A stretch of DNA of 17,217 bases from CAWHOW01 sp050013795 (GCA_050013795.1 JBEKEO010000064.1:1-17217), one strand, 5' to 3'; shown: positions 5,894 through 14,205, counted from the first letter of the stretch. Made by a program: numbers and translations. The notes: generated from the sequence alone by a model not told the origin.

Positions 5894-7423
5894 TCAAAAT
5901 GGTGCAGGGGTGTCATCATCCTTCATTTCATTCATTTTGGAAGGCATAGTAAGAGTTGATGGTTCATTTTCATTATATGGCTGATGATATGTAGATAAAT
6001 CAAAATCACCGGATTCAAGGTTTTCAAATCTTGCAAATCTTCCGACGAATTTCAACCTGATATCTTTAGTAGCTCCGTTACGGTTCTTTGCTATTATAAT
6101 TTCGGCAGTATCTTTAGTAGGGGCTTGGTCTTCGAAATATTCAATTTTATAATATTCCGGTCTGTAAATAAAAACAACCAGGTCGGCATCCTGTTCAATC
6201 GCACCTGATTCACGAAGGTCAGAAAGAATAGGTCTTTTTGATCCGCCGCGTGTTTCAACTGCGCGGCTTAATTGTGATATAGCAATAACAGGAATGTTCA
6301 ATTCTTTGGCAAGGCTTTTTAATGATCGGGAAATATTACTGATCTCCTGCTCACGGTTTCCCCTGCTTTCCGAACCAATTGACATCAATTGCAGATAATC
6401 GATAACTATTAAATTGATATCTTTTTGCTGTTTTAACCTTCTAGCCTTTGCCCTTAACTCGAAAATGGATAAAGCAGGAGTATCATCAATGATAAGCGGT
6501 GCTTCAGTAAGATTTGCTATCTTCGAATTGAGTTGTTCCCACTCGTAGGTTTCGAGCAATCCGCGTTTTAGCTTTTCAGCAGGCAACTGAGTTTCGCTCG
6601 AAATTAAACGGGTTACCAGTTGAAGTGCATTCATCTCAAGGGAAAAGAACGCAACCGGCCTCTTATAATCTACCGCCATATTTCTGGCCATCGACATGAC
6701 TAAAGCTGTTTTACCCATACCTGGACGTGCAGCAATAACGATAAGATCGGATTTCTGCCAGCCTCCTGTCACCCTGTCAAGTTCTGTAAATCCGGTAGGA
6801 ACACCCATCATGTGATCTTCAGTGCGGCCGGCTATTCTTATTTGTTCAATAGCTTCCTTTAAAAGGTCGGGCATTTCTTCGAAATTTCTCTTCAGATTTC
6901 CTTCGCTTACTGAAAATAAATTTTTCTCAGCACTGTCAAGTAAATCGAAAACATCTGTTGTATCTTCAAAAGCATCACGAATGATTTCGGACGATATCCT
7001 GATCAGTTCCCTCTGCAGATATTTCTGCGAAATGATCCTTGTATGATATTCGATGTTTGCCGAAGAAGCCACCCTCGAAGTAAGCTGTGTTATATAGTAT
7101 GCACCTCCTGCCAGATCAAGGTCACCGTTCTTTTTCAGCTGATTGGTTACTGTGAGAATATCTATCGGTTCACTTTTGTTGAACAACTCAACAATAGCAT
7201 GATAAATCCGTTGATGCGACTCTTTATAAAAAACTTCAGGTTTTAGAATATCAATCACTGCAGTAAGCGCATCTTTCTCCAGCATAATGGCTCCGAGAAC
7301 CGCTTCCTCTAAATCGACCGCCTGCGGCGGTAGTTTACCATGTTCAAAAACAGCAGGACTTGCAATGGTCTTTTTTACCCTTTTTCTTGCAGATTCCTGT
7401 TGGGGATTTATTATTTCATTCAT
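5894..7423 (-). CDS. dnaB: Replicative DNA helicase DnaB
   Basis: The 509-residue product is the ring helicase that unwinds DNA 5' to 3' at the fork. Residues about 30-135 form the N-terminal DnaB domain (LPPQAVDLEEAVLGAIML start), joined by a helical linker (about 170-200) to the RecA-like C-terminal domain. Visible ATPase motifs: Walker A ARPGMGKTA (232-240), SLEM with catalytic Glu (261-264), Walker B LIVIDYLQL (338-346), AISQLSR (381-387), the RPILSDLRESGAIEQDAD loop (397-414) and the AKNRNG arginine-finger region (445-450). Length fits Bacteroidota DnaB. No intein or insertion is present. The C-terminal tail after about 465 is acidic and low in similarity, as usual. It starts at the ATG at 7423, with a -7 element only four bases upstream. 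Confidence 0.97.
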   Translation of the reverse strand: MNEIINPQQESARKRVKKTIASPAVFEHGKLPPQAVDLEEAVLGAIMLEKDALTAVIDILKPEVFYKESHQRIYHAIVELFNKSEPIDILTVTNQLKKNGDLDLAGGAYYITQLTSRVASSANIEYHTRIISQKYLQRELIRISSEIIRDAFEDTTDVFDLLDSAEKNLFSVSEGNLKRNFEEMPDLLKEAIEQIRIAGRTEDHMMGVPTGFTELDRVTGGWQKSDLIVIAARPGMGKTALVMSMARNMAVDYKRPVAFFSLEMNALQLVTRLISSETQLPAEKLKRGLLETYEWEQLNSKIANLTEAPLIIDDTPALSIFELRAKARRLKQQKDINLIVIDYLQLMSIGSESRGNREQEISNISRSLKSLAKELNIPVIAISQLSRAVETRGGSKRPILSDLRESGAIEQDADLVVFIYRPEYYKIEYFEDQAPTKDTAEIIIAKNRNGATKDIRLKFVGRFARFENLESGDFDLSTYHQPYNENEPSTLTMPSKMNEMKDDDTPAPF

Positions 7424-7427
7424 GCGT

Positions 7428-7435
7428 CAAAAATA
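7428..7435 (-). promoter_or_regulatory. Candidate -7 element immediately ahead of dnaB
   Basis: TATTTTTG on the minus strand matches TAnnTTTG and ends four bases before the dnaB ATG. A TTC (near TTG) lies 18 bases upstream. If active, the transcript would begin at or next to the start codon, giving a leaderless mRNA; the match may also be chance in AT-rich DNA. Confidence 0.33.
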
Positions 7436-7536
7436 CTAAATGGGTCGTTAGTTGAATGCTGATTAGTCGAAAATAGTTATTAACAGGACAACAGAACTGA
7501 TTCTCCGAAAATTAGCAAAAAAAAATTGAGATTTTC

Positions 7537-8256
7537 CTATAATACAGTTACATCTTCTTCGTGTATCAATTGTTTTCCCTGGTATTTCAGTATAAGCTGA
7601 ACAACGGTAAGCACATCCTTCTGGCAATACTTCACAATGCGGTCGATATTTTTTTAATTATAATAAAACCAGGCAACATCACTTCCATCGATATCATCTT
7701 TAGGAGTGGGTATTCCGAATAGATTGGCAAGTAATTCGAGTGAAGTAAAATTTTTATAATCGCCGAACTTCCATAATTCCATCGTATCAAGGTGAGCTAC
7801 TTCCCACGGCTTCTTTCCTGCAAGATCGAGCATCGTGGGTAATTTAATTCCATTGACCATCATTCTTCTTGAAAGGTAGGGAATATCGAATTCCTTTGCA
7901 TTATGCCCGCACAGTATATTCTCTTTTCTGTTATACTGGGTATTTATAAGCTTAATAAAATCATTCAGTATCTTCTTCTCATCGTCACCATAAAATGATT
8001 TTAATTTTAAACTAAGTTTTCCATCCGTTGTATTAACCATACCAACAGAAATACATATTATTTTACCAAACTCAGCATAAATTCCCGCTCTTGAATAAAG
8101 CGTGGCAGCAGTATCCTCTGGTTTTTTTGAAAGGAATTCGGACTTTCTAGCCCATAATTTTTTAAATATCTCTGGCATCTTGTCGAACTCAGAGCACATG
8201 GGAACTGTTTCTATATCCAGAAACAATACATTTTCAAGTTTCAGAAATTCAAGCAT
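7537..8256 (-). pseudogene. DnaQ-like 3'-5' exonuclease (PolB exonuclease-like) interrupted by an in-frame UAA
   Basis: The ATG at 8256 opens a frame of 200 codons ending at a TAA (7654-7656). The same frame continues past this stop for 39 more codons to a TAG at 7537-7539, giving a 239-codon gene if the TAA is ignored. ExoI is LFLDIETVP (Asp14, Glu16); ExoII is LCGHNAKEFDIPYL (about 115-128); the region KPWEVAHLDTMELWKFGDY is typical of the predicted 3'-5' exonuclease family related to PolB exonucleases. The ExoIII motif, IVKYCQKDV with the catalytic Tyr and Asp, lies just after the stop, so the 200-residue product would lack a metal-binding residue. The codon was probably GAA (one G to T change). 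Cellular role in the family is likely DNA proofreading or repair, but unproven. Confidence 0.88.
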
Positions 8257-8300
8257 AGGGATATTGTTTAAAGCTTATTGTTTTTTTTATATCTTATTTA

Positions 8301-8308
8301 CAAAGTTA
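8301..8308 (-). promoter_or_regulatory. -7 element of the exonuclease gene
   Basis: TAACTTTG on the minus strand is a full match to TAnnTTTG, 44 bases upstream of the ATG at 8256. No exact TTG lies at the normal distance; the -33 region is occupied by the palindrome at 8316-8341. Confidence 0.5.
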
Positions 8309-8315
8309 AATTTAT

Positions 8316-8341
8316 TTTCAAAATGGTATACCATTTTGAAA
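8316..8341. promoter_or_regulatory. Perfect 26-bp palindrome between divergent genes, likely operator
   Basis: The arm TTTCAAAATGGTA (8316-8328) is followed at once by its exact reverse complement (8329-8341), with no central spacer. It sits in the 109-bp gap between the exonuclease gene (minus) and mnmD (plus), nearly equidistant from the two -7 elements (8301-8308 and 8350-8357), so it would cover both -33 regions. A dimeric repressor or activator could thereby control both genes. No linked regulator gene is seen. A role as a cruciform or RNA hairpin is less likely, since the spacer-less centre makes a poor loop. Confidence 0.65.
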
Positions 8342-8349
8342 TAATTCTT

Positions 8350-8357
8350 TACTTTTA
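8350..8357 (+). promoter_or_regulatory. Candidate -7 element of mnmD
   Basis: TACTTTTA is one base off TAnnTTTG and lies 8 bases upstream of the ATG at 8366, giving an almost leaderless transcript. The -33 region falls in the palindrome. Confidence 0.35.
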
Positions 8358-8365
8358 TATGATAA

Positions 8366-9043
8366 ATGAAATGCGTAATAATAACAACTGTCGATGGTTC
8401 CCATACGCTGAATGTCCCTGGAACAAACGAACATTATCATTCCGTGTATGGTGCCATTGCGGAATCGCAGCATGTATATATCAATACCGGATTGAAATAT
8501 GTATCGAACTATGAGAAACATTTGAACATTCTTGAGATAGGTTTCGGCACAGGATTGAATGCCCTGCTTACGTTGATGGAACTGGCAAAAATGAATGCGA
8601 GCTGCAAATACACTGCTGTTGAAGCTTTCCCTCTTGAAGAAGAAATTTATACACAATTGAACTATCCTGAATTATTAAATGTTCAACTCACGGTTTTCTT
8701 AAACATGCATCGTTCCGGATGGAATGCAGAAGTTGAAATAAGTCCCGGATTTATTTTACATAAGATAAATGCTGATGCAGCTAAAATAAATTTTCCTTCC
8801 AATACTTTCCATTTAGTTTATTTTGATGCATTCTCTCCTGCCATACAGCCAGAAATGTGGACTAAGGAAATATTCTCATTCATTTATGCTGCCATGAAAG
8901 AAAATGCTGTTTTGACCACTTATTGCACCAAAGGTGATGTGAAAAGAGCATTAAAGGAAACAGGCTTCGCTATTACAAAACTCACCGGCCCTGCCGGTAA
9001 ACGAGAAATTTTAAGAGCGGTGAAAACCGTTAGAATGATATAA
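8366..9043 (+). CDS. mnmD: tRNA (mnm5s2U34) methyltransferase, stand-alone MnmD
   Basis: The 225-residue product is the SAM-dependent methyltransferase that turns 5-aminomethyl-2-thiouridine at the wobble base of certain tRNAs into the methylaminomethyl form. In E. coli this is one half of the fused MnmC; here it stands alone without the FAD oxidase half, as in many Bacteroidota. Motifs: HYHSVYGAIAESQHVYI (23-39), SAM-binding ILEIGFGTGLNAL (55-67), YTAVEAFPL (82-90), the DAFSP (154-158) and PEMWT (162-166) signature, YCTKGDVKRAL (186-196), and GPAGKREILRA (208-218). The first in-frame ATG that keeps the usual N-terminus is at 8366. It is divergent from the exonuclease gene. The partner enzymes MnmE/MnmG are not in the window. 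Confidence 0.92.
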   Translation: MKCVIITTVDGSHTLNVPGTNEHYHSVYGAIAESQHVYINTGLKYVSNYEKHLNILEIGFGTGLNALLTLMELAKMNASCKYTAVEAFPLEEEIYTQLNYPELLNVQLTVFLNMHRSGWNAEVEISPGFILHKINADAAKINFPSNTFHLVYFDAFSPAIQPEMWTKEIFSFIYAAMKENAVLTTYCTKGDVKRALKETGFAITKLTGPAGKREILRAVKTVRMI

Positions 9044-9083
9044 ATTATTTAATTTCTTAATAGTTATTAATTGTCTCAGAAAC

Positions 9084-9112
9084 TTGGAAATTGAGAAAAA
9101 TATCTATCTTTA
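9084..9112 (+). promoter_or_regulatory. Promoter of the 9131-11131 T9SS gene
   Basis: TTG (9084-9086), 18 bases, then TATCTTTA (9105-9112), one base off TAnnTTTG, 18 bases upstream of the ATG at 9131. This gives the following gene its own promoter rather than read-through from mnmD. Confidence 0.55.
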
Positions 9113-9130
9113 TTCACCAAATACTTCCTT

Positions 9131-11131
9131 ATGAAAGCTCGCATTCTTTTTTCACTGCTGCTTGCCTTAATTGTTAGCGTTGCTATTGCACAACAGGGAA
9201 CTTTCCATTTCCCGCAACAGCAAATAGATGCTCTTACCAAAACTGCGTATCTAAATCAAAACACAGGTAACATAATGCAACTTCATGCTACAGCAAACAC
9301 TTCCAATATATCAGGCATCAGGCAAATTATGAAGTTTCAGCAATCGCTCAAATCATCTTCATTATACAACTCTTTACGGGTAAAGAATATTCGTGCTATC
9401 GATACCATTCTCCTCCACGATACCCTTGTAGTTACCGATACGGTAATTATTACAGGCTCTTATACCCACAACGGTCCCATATTGGTACTGAACGGCGGCT
9501 TCCTTCATTTTCGCCATTCCACAGCCACCATACTCGGCGATATTTATGTGTTTGGAAGTAATTCAAAGCTGTATGCCGATTCATCGTACCTCTATATTCC
9601 GCAGCAATATTTTTACCAGCGTTCACTTTTAGCAATAGATGGAGGAGTAATTCATTACAACAATTCTACTATTGACCACAGCGGGCTTTCGCATAACGTG
9701 TTTATTGGAAGCAATTCCATATTAGAATTGACAAACGTGCATAATAATGGTTTTACAACCAACGGTACGGCTAGCAATGCACAGTTTATCATTAACGGAA
9801 CTAACCAGGCGGGTGAGTATGTAATAACCGATTCGGCGCAGCTTAGCTTCCGGGATGCGAACACAGTGCTGCTCTGGCACCAGTTTCCTGATACAGCAGT
9901 AATAAATTTTACTTTCCCAAAAGGTGATACGCTTAACACATATACTTTCAACAAAACGATTACAGGCGTTAAAGGAGTAGAATATTCAATAGCGCTTGAC
10001 ACCTGCACCAATGTGATGTGGGGCTTGATGCCATCCACGGGTTCCAATGTTACCATCAATAATTCAACTATACGCTCTATTGGCTTGTGGTTTACAGGAA
10101 GCGACACCATTGCGGTAAACGGGCTTGTTGATAATTCAACCTACACTACTTTTACTGCAAACCTTAGCGACCGTCATCTTCAACTGAACAACTGCAGCGT
10201 GCAAACATGGAGCATTTATCCGATGGATAAAACACATGTCAACCTGAGCGGCTGCATAGTGGGCGAAATAGGCACTGAACAAACTTCCTCGCTTAACGGG
10301 ACAGACTTTACCTGCGACGGTTCGGGAGGTTATATGTGGTGTACTGATACAAGTTTGGTTTTTGCCGGAGACTGCTCGGCTATGTGTGATGTTCGCGGTG
10401 AGGGTTCGGGAATACTGGTGTTTGCCTATTCTTCGCAGATGAATGGCGTACCGATGGCTGTGCAGAGTTCGGTCGTCATGGTCATACAAAGCAGTGTGCA
10501 GCAGGAACCCACTTTCCTGGATAATTCCTGTGCGTGGTATGCATTAATACAAGAGCCTTTCAGCGCCTATGCAGATTCAGCAGCAACCGTTACCGGTTCT
10601 GCGTGGATAATGAAAACAGCAACAAGTACGTGGATGAATTTCCACAGCTACGAGTTATTTTACCAGTTGAACAGCACAACCACATGGACCCAAATAATTA
10701 CCGATTCGCTTCATGCAAAGTATGACGATACCCTGGGAGTATGGAACACCCACGGTTTGACGGCAGGACAATATGTTCTGGAACTGGTTATGCATGATAG
10801 CTGGGGCAACACTGTCACTGCCATGAAAAGCGTAAACCTTATGCCTAAAATACTTGTCGGCATTAATGAACAGAAGGATGTTTCAATGAATTTCTTCCCC
10901 AACCCGATTACAGATAAACTTAATATAGTATTTAATGAGGTGCCAGGAAAGAATCCATCCACTAGATTATTCAATGAATTTGGTAAAGAAGTTTATTGCT
11001 GCAATAACATTGATATTGTTCTTGGAAACAGCTTTATTATTGACACAAGGACTTTGCCTGCAGGAGTATATTTACTGAATGTTTCCTGTAATGGAATTAC
11101 TTATAATAAGAAAGTTGTTGTAATCAAATAA
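9131..11131 (+). CDS. Secreted T9SS cargo, probable right-handed beta-helix
   Basis: The 666-residue product begins with a signal peptide (MKARILFSLLLALIVSVAIA, then QQGTF). Residues about 90-450 are a long run of short beta strands rich in Asn, Ser, Thr and Gly (for example ILVLNGGFLHFRHSTATIL, LQLNNCSVQTWSIYP, VTINNSTIRSIGLWF), typical of parallel beta-helix proteins. Residues about 495-570 look like an immunoglobulin-like module (WMNFHSYELFYQLNSTTTW, AGQYVLELVMHDSWGN). Residues about 585-666 form the type A T9SS sorting domain: NFFPNPITDKLNIVF at its start and LPAGVYLLNVSCNG near the end, finishing in KKVVVIK. It is therefore probably exported to the cell surface. No catalytic motif is recognised. 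Cysteines are unusually frequent at about 380-425. It is convergent with rsmD, with only 12 bases between the stops. Confidence 0.88.
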   Translation: MKARILFSLLLALIVSVAIAQQGTFHFPQQQIDALTKTAYLNQNTGNIMQLHATANTSNISGIRQIMKFQQSLKSSSLYNSLRVKNIRAIDTILLHDTLVVTDTVIITGSYTHNGPILVLNGGFLHFRHSTATILGDIYVFGSNSKLYADSSYLYIPQQYFYQRSLLAIDGGVIHYNNSTIDHSGLSHNVFIGSNSILELTNVHNNGFTTNGTASNAQFIINGTNQAGEYVITDSAQLSFRDANTVLLWHQFPDTAVINFTFPKGDTLNTYTFNKTITGVKGVEYSIALDTCTNVMWGLMPSTGSNVTINNSTIRSIGLWFTGSDTIAVNGLVDNSTYTTFTANLSDRHLQLNNCSVQTWSIYPMDKTHVNLSGCIVGEIGTEQTSSLNGTDFTCDGSGGYMWCTDTSLVFAGDCSAMCDVRGEGSGILVFAYSSQMNGVPMAVQSSVVMVIQSSVQQEPTFLDNSCAWYALIQEPFSAYADSAATVTGSAWIMKTATSTWMNFHSYELFYQLNSTTTWTQIITDSLHAKYDDTLGVWNTHGLTAGQYVLELVMHDSWGNTVTAMKSVNLMPKILVGINEQKDVSMNFFPNPITDKLNIVFNEVPGKNPSTRLFNEFGKEVYCCNNIDIVLGNSFIIDTRTLPAGVYLLNVSCNGITYNKKVVVIK

Positions 11132-11143
11132 TGGAATTTGGAA

Positions 11144-11680
11144 TTACGCCTGTTTAAAGAAGGAGAAATTCACTTTGCCATAGATCCTGTGTTCAGTAAA
11201 TAGCGGATGCTTAGTAAAATCTTGTTCACGTGAATGTTCCAGGATAAGCATCCCTTCTTTGTTTAGAAGTTGGTTATTCATCACTTTATCGGGAACAGTA
11301 ATGATGGCATTCAAATCATAAGGGGGGTCGGCAAATATCAGGTCATACTTAATTTTACAATAATCAAGGAAAGAAAGCACATTCGCCCTCACTGGACGGA
11401 TATTGGCAAAACCGAAATCGGCAGCGGTCCTTCTGATGAATTCCACGCATTTGTAATTCATATCAACGGAGGTAATATCCTTTGCCCCCCTTGATGCAAA
11501 TTCAAAAGAAATACTACCTGTTCCGGCAAAAAGGTCAAGTACATTCAGATCATCATAATTCACGCGGTTTACAAGTATATCGAAAAGGCTTTCCTTGGCA
11601 AAATCTGTTGTAGGCCTTACAAGTAGGTTTGAAGGAGGATGTATCTGCCGCCCTTTATGTGTTCCGCTAACTATTCGCAT
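11144..11680 (-). CDS. rsmD: 16S rRNA (guanine966-N2)-methyltransferase
   Basis: The 178-residue product methylates G966 of 16S rRNA during 30S assembly, using SAM. Motifs: the N-terminal MRIVSGTHKGR and VRPTTDFAKESLFDIL (21-36), SAM motif I LDLFAGTGSISFE (48-60), the acidic SVDMN (71-75), and the catalytic IFADPPYDL (115-123). Length matches the family. The start ATG at 11680 lies inside the end of the upstream DUF3822 gene (10-base overlap), implying translational coupling. This gene pair order is common in Bacteroidota. Confidence 0.96.
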   Translation of the reverse strand: MRIVSGTHKGRQIHPPSNLLVRPTTDFAKESLFDILVNRVNYDDLNVLDLFAGTGSISFEFASRGAKDITSVDMNYKCVEFIRRTAADFGFANIRPVRANVLSFLDYCKIKYDLIFADPPYDLNAIITVPDKVMNNQLLNKEGMLILEHSREQDFTKHPLFTEHRIYGKVNFSFFKQA

Positions 11681-12516
11681 GCAAATGAATTAAACAATGT
11701 GAAATATCTGTGAGGCAGAATCGCTGCAGATAATGGTGCAAATTTAATATTATCAGTATTGCCGGTTAATGAAACATTCCTTATGTATTTATAAATCAAT
11801 TGAAATTTAGAAGACTCTTTTTCAATATCACCCTCAAGCAATACAGGCATAATATTAGTATTAAATCCGAGTTGTTTGTATACATTAAGAAGGAAATAAA
11901 GCATATCTTCATGTGTTTCAAACCTGAATGAATTACAGAATTTCAATTTCCCCGCCATTGCAATAACTATATCCATCCTGTGTTTCCCGAAATTTATAAG
12001 AACTTTATCCTGCAATGCTTTATTTTTTAAAACAGTCTTTACAAGTATAGTTATTATATGTCTGTATTCTAACTTCGAAAAAGATTTCCTTAAGAAACTG
12101 TCGGCTTCAAACGGAAACATATAAATATTTTTAACAGCCAGTTCTGCTATATTGTCAATGCTTATCATTTCACTTGCTGAAATGGTATGCGTGAATTCAA
12201 GGTATCTCTTAGCTTCTCTGGAGACAAATAAATTGTCTGGAATAAAAGTATATACGGGATTATCAGGAATTATAATAGTTCTTGCAAATTCATTATTTAT
12301 GATAACTGAATTGCTTTTAATTTTTCCTAAGGTATCTGCCGATGCGCCTACCTCATCAACAATATCAATATTCCATGATTCAATCGCAACAATCATTTTC
12401 TCTGATGAATCAAAAACACAATATTCCAGGATGCTTTCAGAAATCCTTACCGCCAACCAGTGAGCTACTGAGATATGAAAAGGCTGATCTATTAATGAAA
12501 TTGTTTTGGTAATCAT
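11671..12516 (-). CDS. DUF3822 family protein
   Basis: The 281-residue protein of unknown function is placed in DUF3822 by its position just upstream of, and overlapping, rsmD, and by its C-terminal pattern (FCNSFRFETHEDMLYFLLNVYKQLGFN, about 197-222). DUF3822 proteins have an actin/Hsp70-like look, with beta-rich subdomains and no enzyme motif I can point to. No signal peptide or membrane segment is seen, so it is probably cytoplasmic. The 10-base overlap with rsmD suggests coordinated translation; a role near ribosome assembly is only inferred from that linkage. Confidence 0.78.
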   Translation of the reverse strand: MITKTISLIDQPFHISVAHWLAVRISESILEYCVFDSSEKMIVAIESWNIDIVDEVGASADTLGKIKSNSVIINNEFARTIIIPDNPVYTFIPDNLFVSREAKRYLEFTHTISASEMISIDNIAELAVKNIYMFPFEADSFLRKSFSKLEYRHIITILVKTVLKNKALQDKVLINFGKHRMDIVIAMAGKLKFCNSFRFETHEDMLYFLLNVYKQLGFNTNIMPVLLEGDIEKESSKFQLIYKYIRNVSLTGNTDNIKFAPLSAAILPHRYFTLFNSFACE

Positions 12517-12545
12517 TGGCTAATAAATATTCTCAAATGCTACAA

Positions 12546-12568
12546 ATATCATTTTTTAAAAATGATAT
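12546..12568. repeat. AT-rich inverted repeat overlapping the stop of the DUF4010 gene
   Basis: ATATCATTTTT (12546-12556) and AAAAATGATAT (12558-12568) are perfect inverse complements around one base. The repeat covers the TAA of the upstream minus-strand gene, in the 39-base gap before DUF3822. With no T run after it, it is a weak terminator at best; it could act as an mRNA 3'-end or processing hairpin separating the two genes. Confidence 0.5.
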
Positions 12569-13824
12569 ATAATTATAGCCAGGATAATGTTTGTAAGAAT
12601 AATGACAGCAAACCCTATGATAATTCTTTTCCTTATTCTGCTTCCGGCAAACGAAACTGCATAAATTGCTTTAACTATATTATTACTGATTAATGCCTGC
12701 AAGGTAGCAAGTGCAAGTACATTCTGAACAACAATGTATTTTCCTTGGAATAAATTGATTAAAAAAGGATCTATATCTGTAACACCAACGACCAGTGATA
12801 AAATATTCAAACCATGAGAACCAAAATTAGAAATAACGTACCATGTAACAAAGGTAAAAGCCACATATAAAAACATAAATAACAATGCCACTTTAAATTC
12901 AAGGGGGTTTTTATCATCTTCTATTATTTCATCAGCGATATTTGGTTCGTGATTTAATTTAATTATGACAAATGCAGTAATACCGGAAACAATGATCAGT
13001 ATCACAAAACTCAATAAGAGGACAGAGCATAATTCAGGATTAAAAATGATAAGAATTATTAATACACGCAAATACATCATGCATGTAGCAAGTATTATAG
13101 CACCCGCATAATGACTAGCTGACCCACATGGGTTCTTGCTTTTCTTCGACATAATGATTGTGGTAGCCGTGCTGCTGTATAAACCACCAAGAATACCCGA
13201 AATTAGAATCCCTGAATTTTTAAATACGAATTTTTTTAACAGGTAACTTAAATAGGAAACTGCTGAAATAACAACTACCGCTAGCCAGATTTTATAGGGA
13301 GTAATGCTAAGAAATGAAACGATTGGTGTGTCGGGAATTATAGGTAGGATGACACCAGCGATGACCAAAAATTTTGCAAGAGTAAGAAACTCATCCTTAT
13401 CGAACTTTTTTGAGATAGCGCCAAATGATTCTTTAAGTTCTGTAAAAATCAAAACCGTAACCACTACAAGCATAAAAAGCCATTTAGGCTGTGTAATTAC
13501 GAGTGGTGCAAGGCAATATGTCAATAAAGCTACTATTATGGTTGTAAGACCATAAATTTTAAAATTAACCAAACGGAAATAATAATATATTGCAAGGAAA
13601 ACAATCAGGGCAAGCCCACCTCCAAGGAAAAGCGTAAAATTGCCAGGTGTGATGATACATAATATGTACCCCATGATACCCATAAACGTGAACGTCCTGT
13701 CGGTTCCGAAGGGTTTAAAATCAATGCTTCTGGGATGCAGTCGTCGTTGTGCAAGCCCTATGATCAGGGCAAACAAGGTTACGATAATAAAGTTAACAAA
13801 TTCAACCGGAAGATTTTCAATCAT
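12556..13824 (-). CDS. MgtC/SapB-like integral membrane protein with DUF4010 domain
   Basis: The 422-residue protein has about twelve hydrophobic segments. The N-terminal part resembles MgtC/SapB: IIGLAQRRLHPR (21-32) and GTDRTFTFMGIMGY (40-53). The larger part is DUF4010-like, with the signature GGLYSSTATTIIMSKKSK (213-230), and a C-terminal SNNIVKAIYAVSFAGSR segment (about 385-402). It is an inner-membrane protein; MgtC relatives act in magnesium or acid stress and virulence, but DUF4010 proteins have no established transport activity. It lies 42 bases after the frameshifted protease gene and 39 bases before DUF3822 on the same strand, so it may be part of one transcription unit. I see no good promoter or Shine-Dalgarno of its own. 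Confidence 0.85.
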   Translation of the reverse strand: MIENLPVEFVNFIIVTLFALIIGLAQRRLHPRSIDFKPFGTDRTFTFMGIMGYILCIITPGNFTLFLGGGLALIVFLAIYYYFRLVNFKIYGLTTIIVALLTYCLAPLVITQPKWLFMLVVVTVLIFTELKESFGAISKKFDKDEFLTLAKFLVIAGVILPIIPDTPIVSFLSITPYKIWLAVVVISAVSYLSYLLKKFVFKNSGILISGILGGLYSSTATTIIMSKKSKNPCGSASHYAGAIILATCMMYLRVLIILIIFNPELCSVLLLSFVILIIVSGITAFVIIKLNHEPNIADEIIEDDKNPLEFKVALLFMFLYVAFTFVTWYVISNFGSHGLNILSLVVGVTDIDPFLINLFQGKYIVVQNVLALATLQALISNNIVKAIYAVSFAGSRIRKRIIIGFAVIILTNIILAIIIYHF

Positions 13825-13866
13825 AAATTCCGAATTTGATAATGTATCTTGTTCGTTTTAACGGGA

Positions 13867-14205
13867 TTATTTAATAATGGTTACATCCTTTGAAAGGACA
13901 ATATTTCCACAGACAAGGCGCAGATGGTAAATGCCTGATATTAAATCTTTAGTTGGAATATTTAAAGTATGTTTTCCCTGAGTAAATTCCGCATATACTA
14001 TGGTCTGTAATTTTTTCCCTTCCTGATCAAACAAACTGAGATCAACAACCATAGAAGAAGGTAGATAAAGATTTACAAATGCATTTCCGTTAGAAGGATT
14101 AGGATAAATATCTGAAAGCTGGACAGCACTGTTTAATGAACTTTCATTGATTCCGGTGTGGTTATATAGCTTATCAGCTTCTATTGCTGAATTCTTTATA
14201 TCTGA
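13867..14205 (-). pseudogene. Detached T9SS C-terminal sorting domain of the S8 protease (frameshift)
   Basis: Directly after the protease reading frame stops (14196-14198), a shifted frame continues for 112 residues to a TAA at 13867-13869. It opens SDIKNSAIEADKLYN, the kind of spacer that joins such peptidases to their tail, then has SDIYPNPSNGNAFVNLYLP, a SLFDQEGKKL strand pair, LISGIYHLRL and the end DVTIIK: a complete type A T9SS sorting domain. The distance from the protease ATG to this stop is not a multiple of three. Adding one T to the TTT at 14205-14207 would restore one frame (FAFFSDIKNSA). An internal ATG at 14052 exists but would give only 61 residues without a signal peptide, so this is the lost tail of the upstream gene and not a gene. 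Confidence 0.85.
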
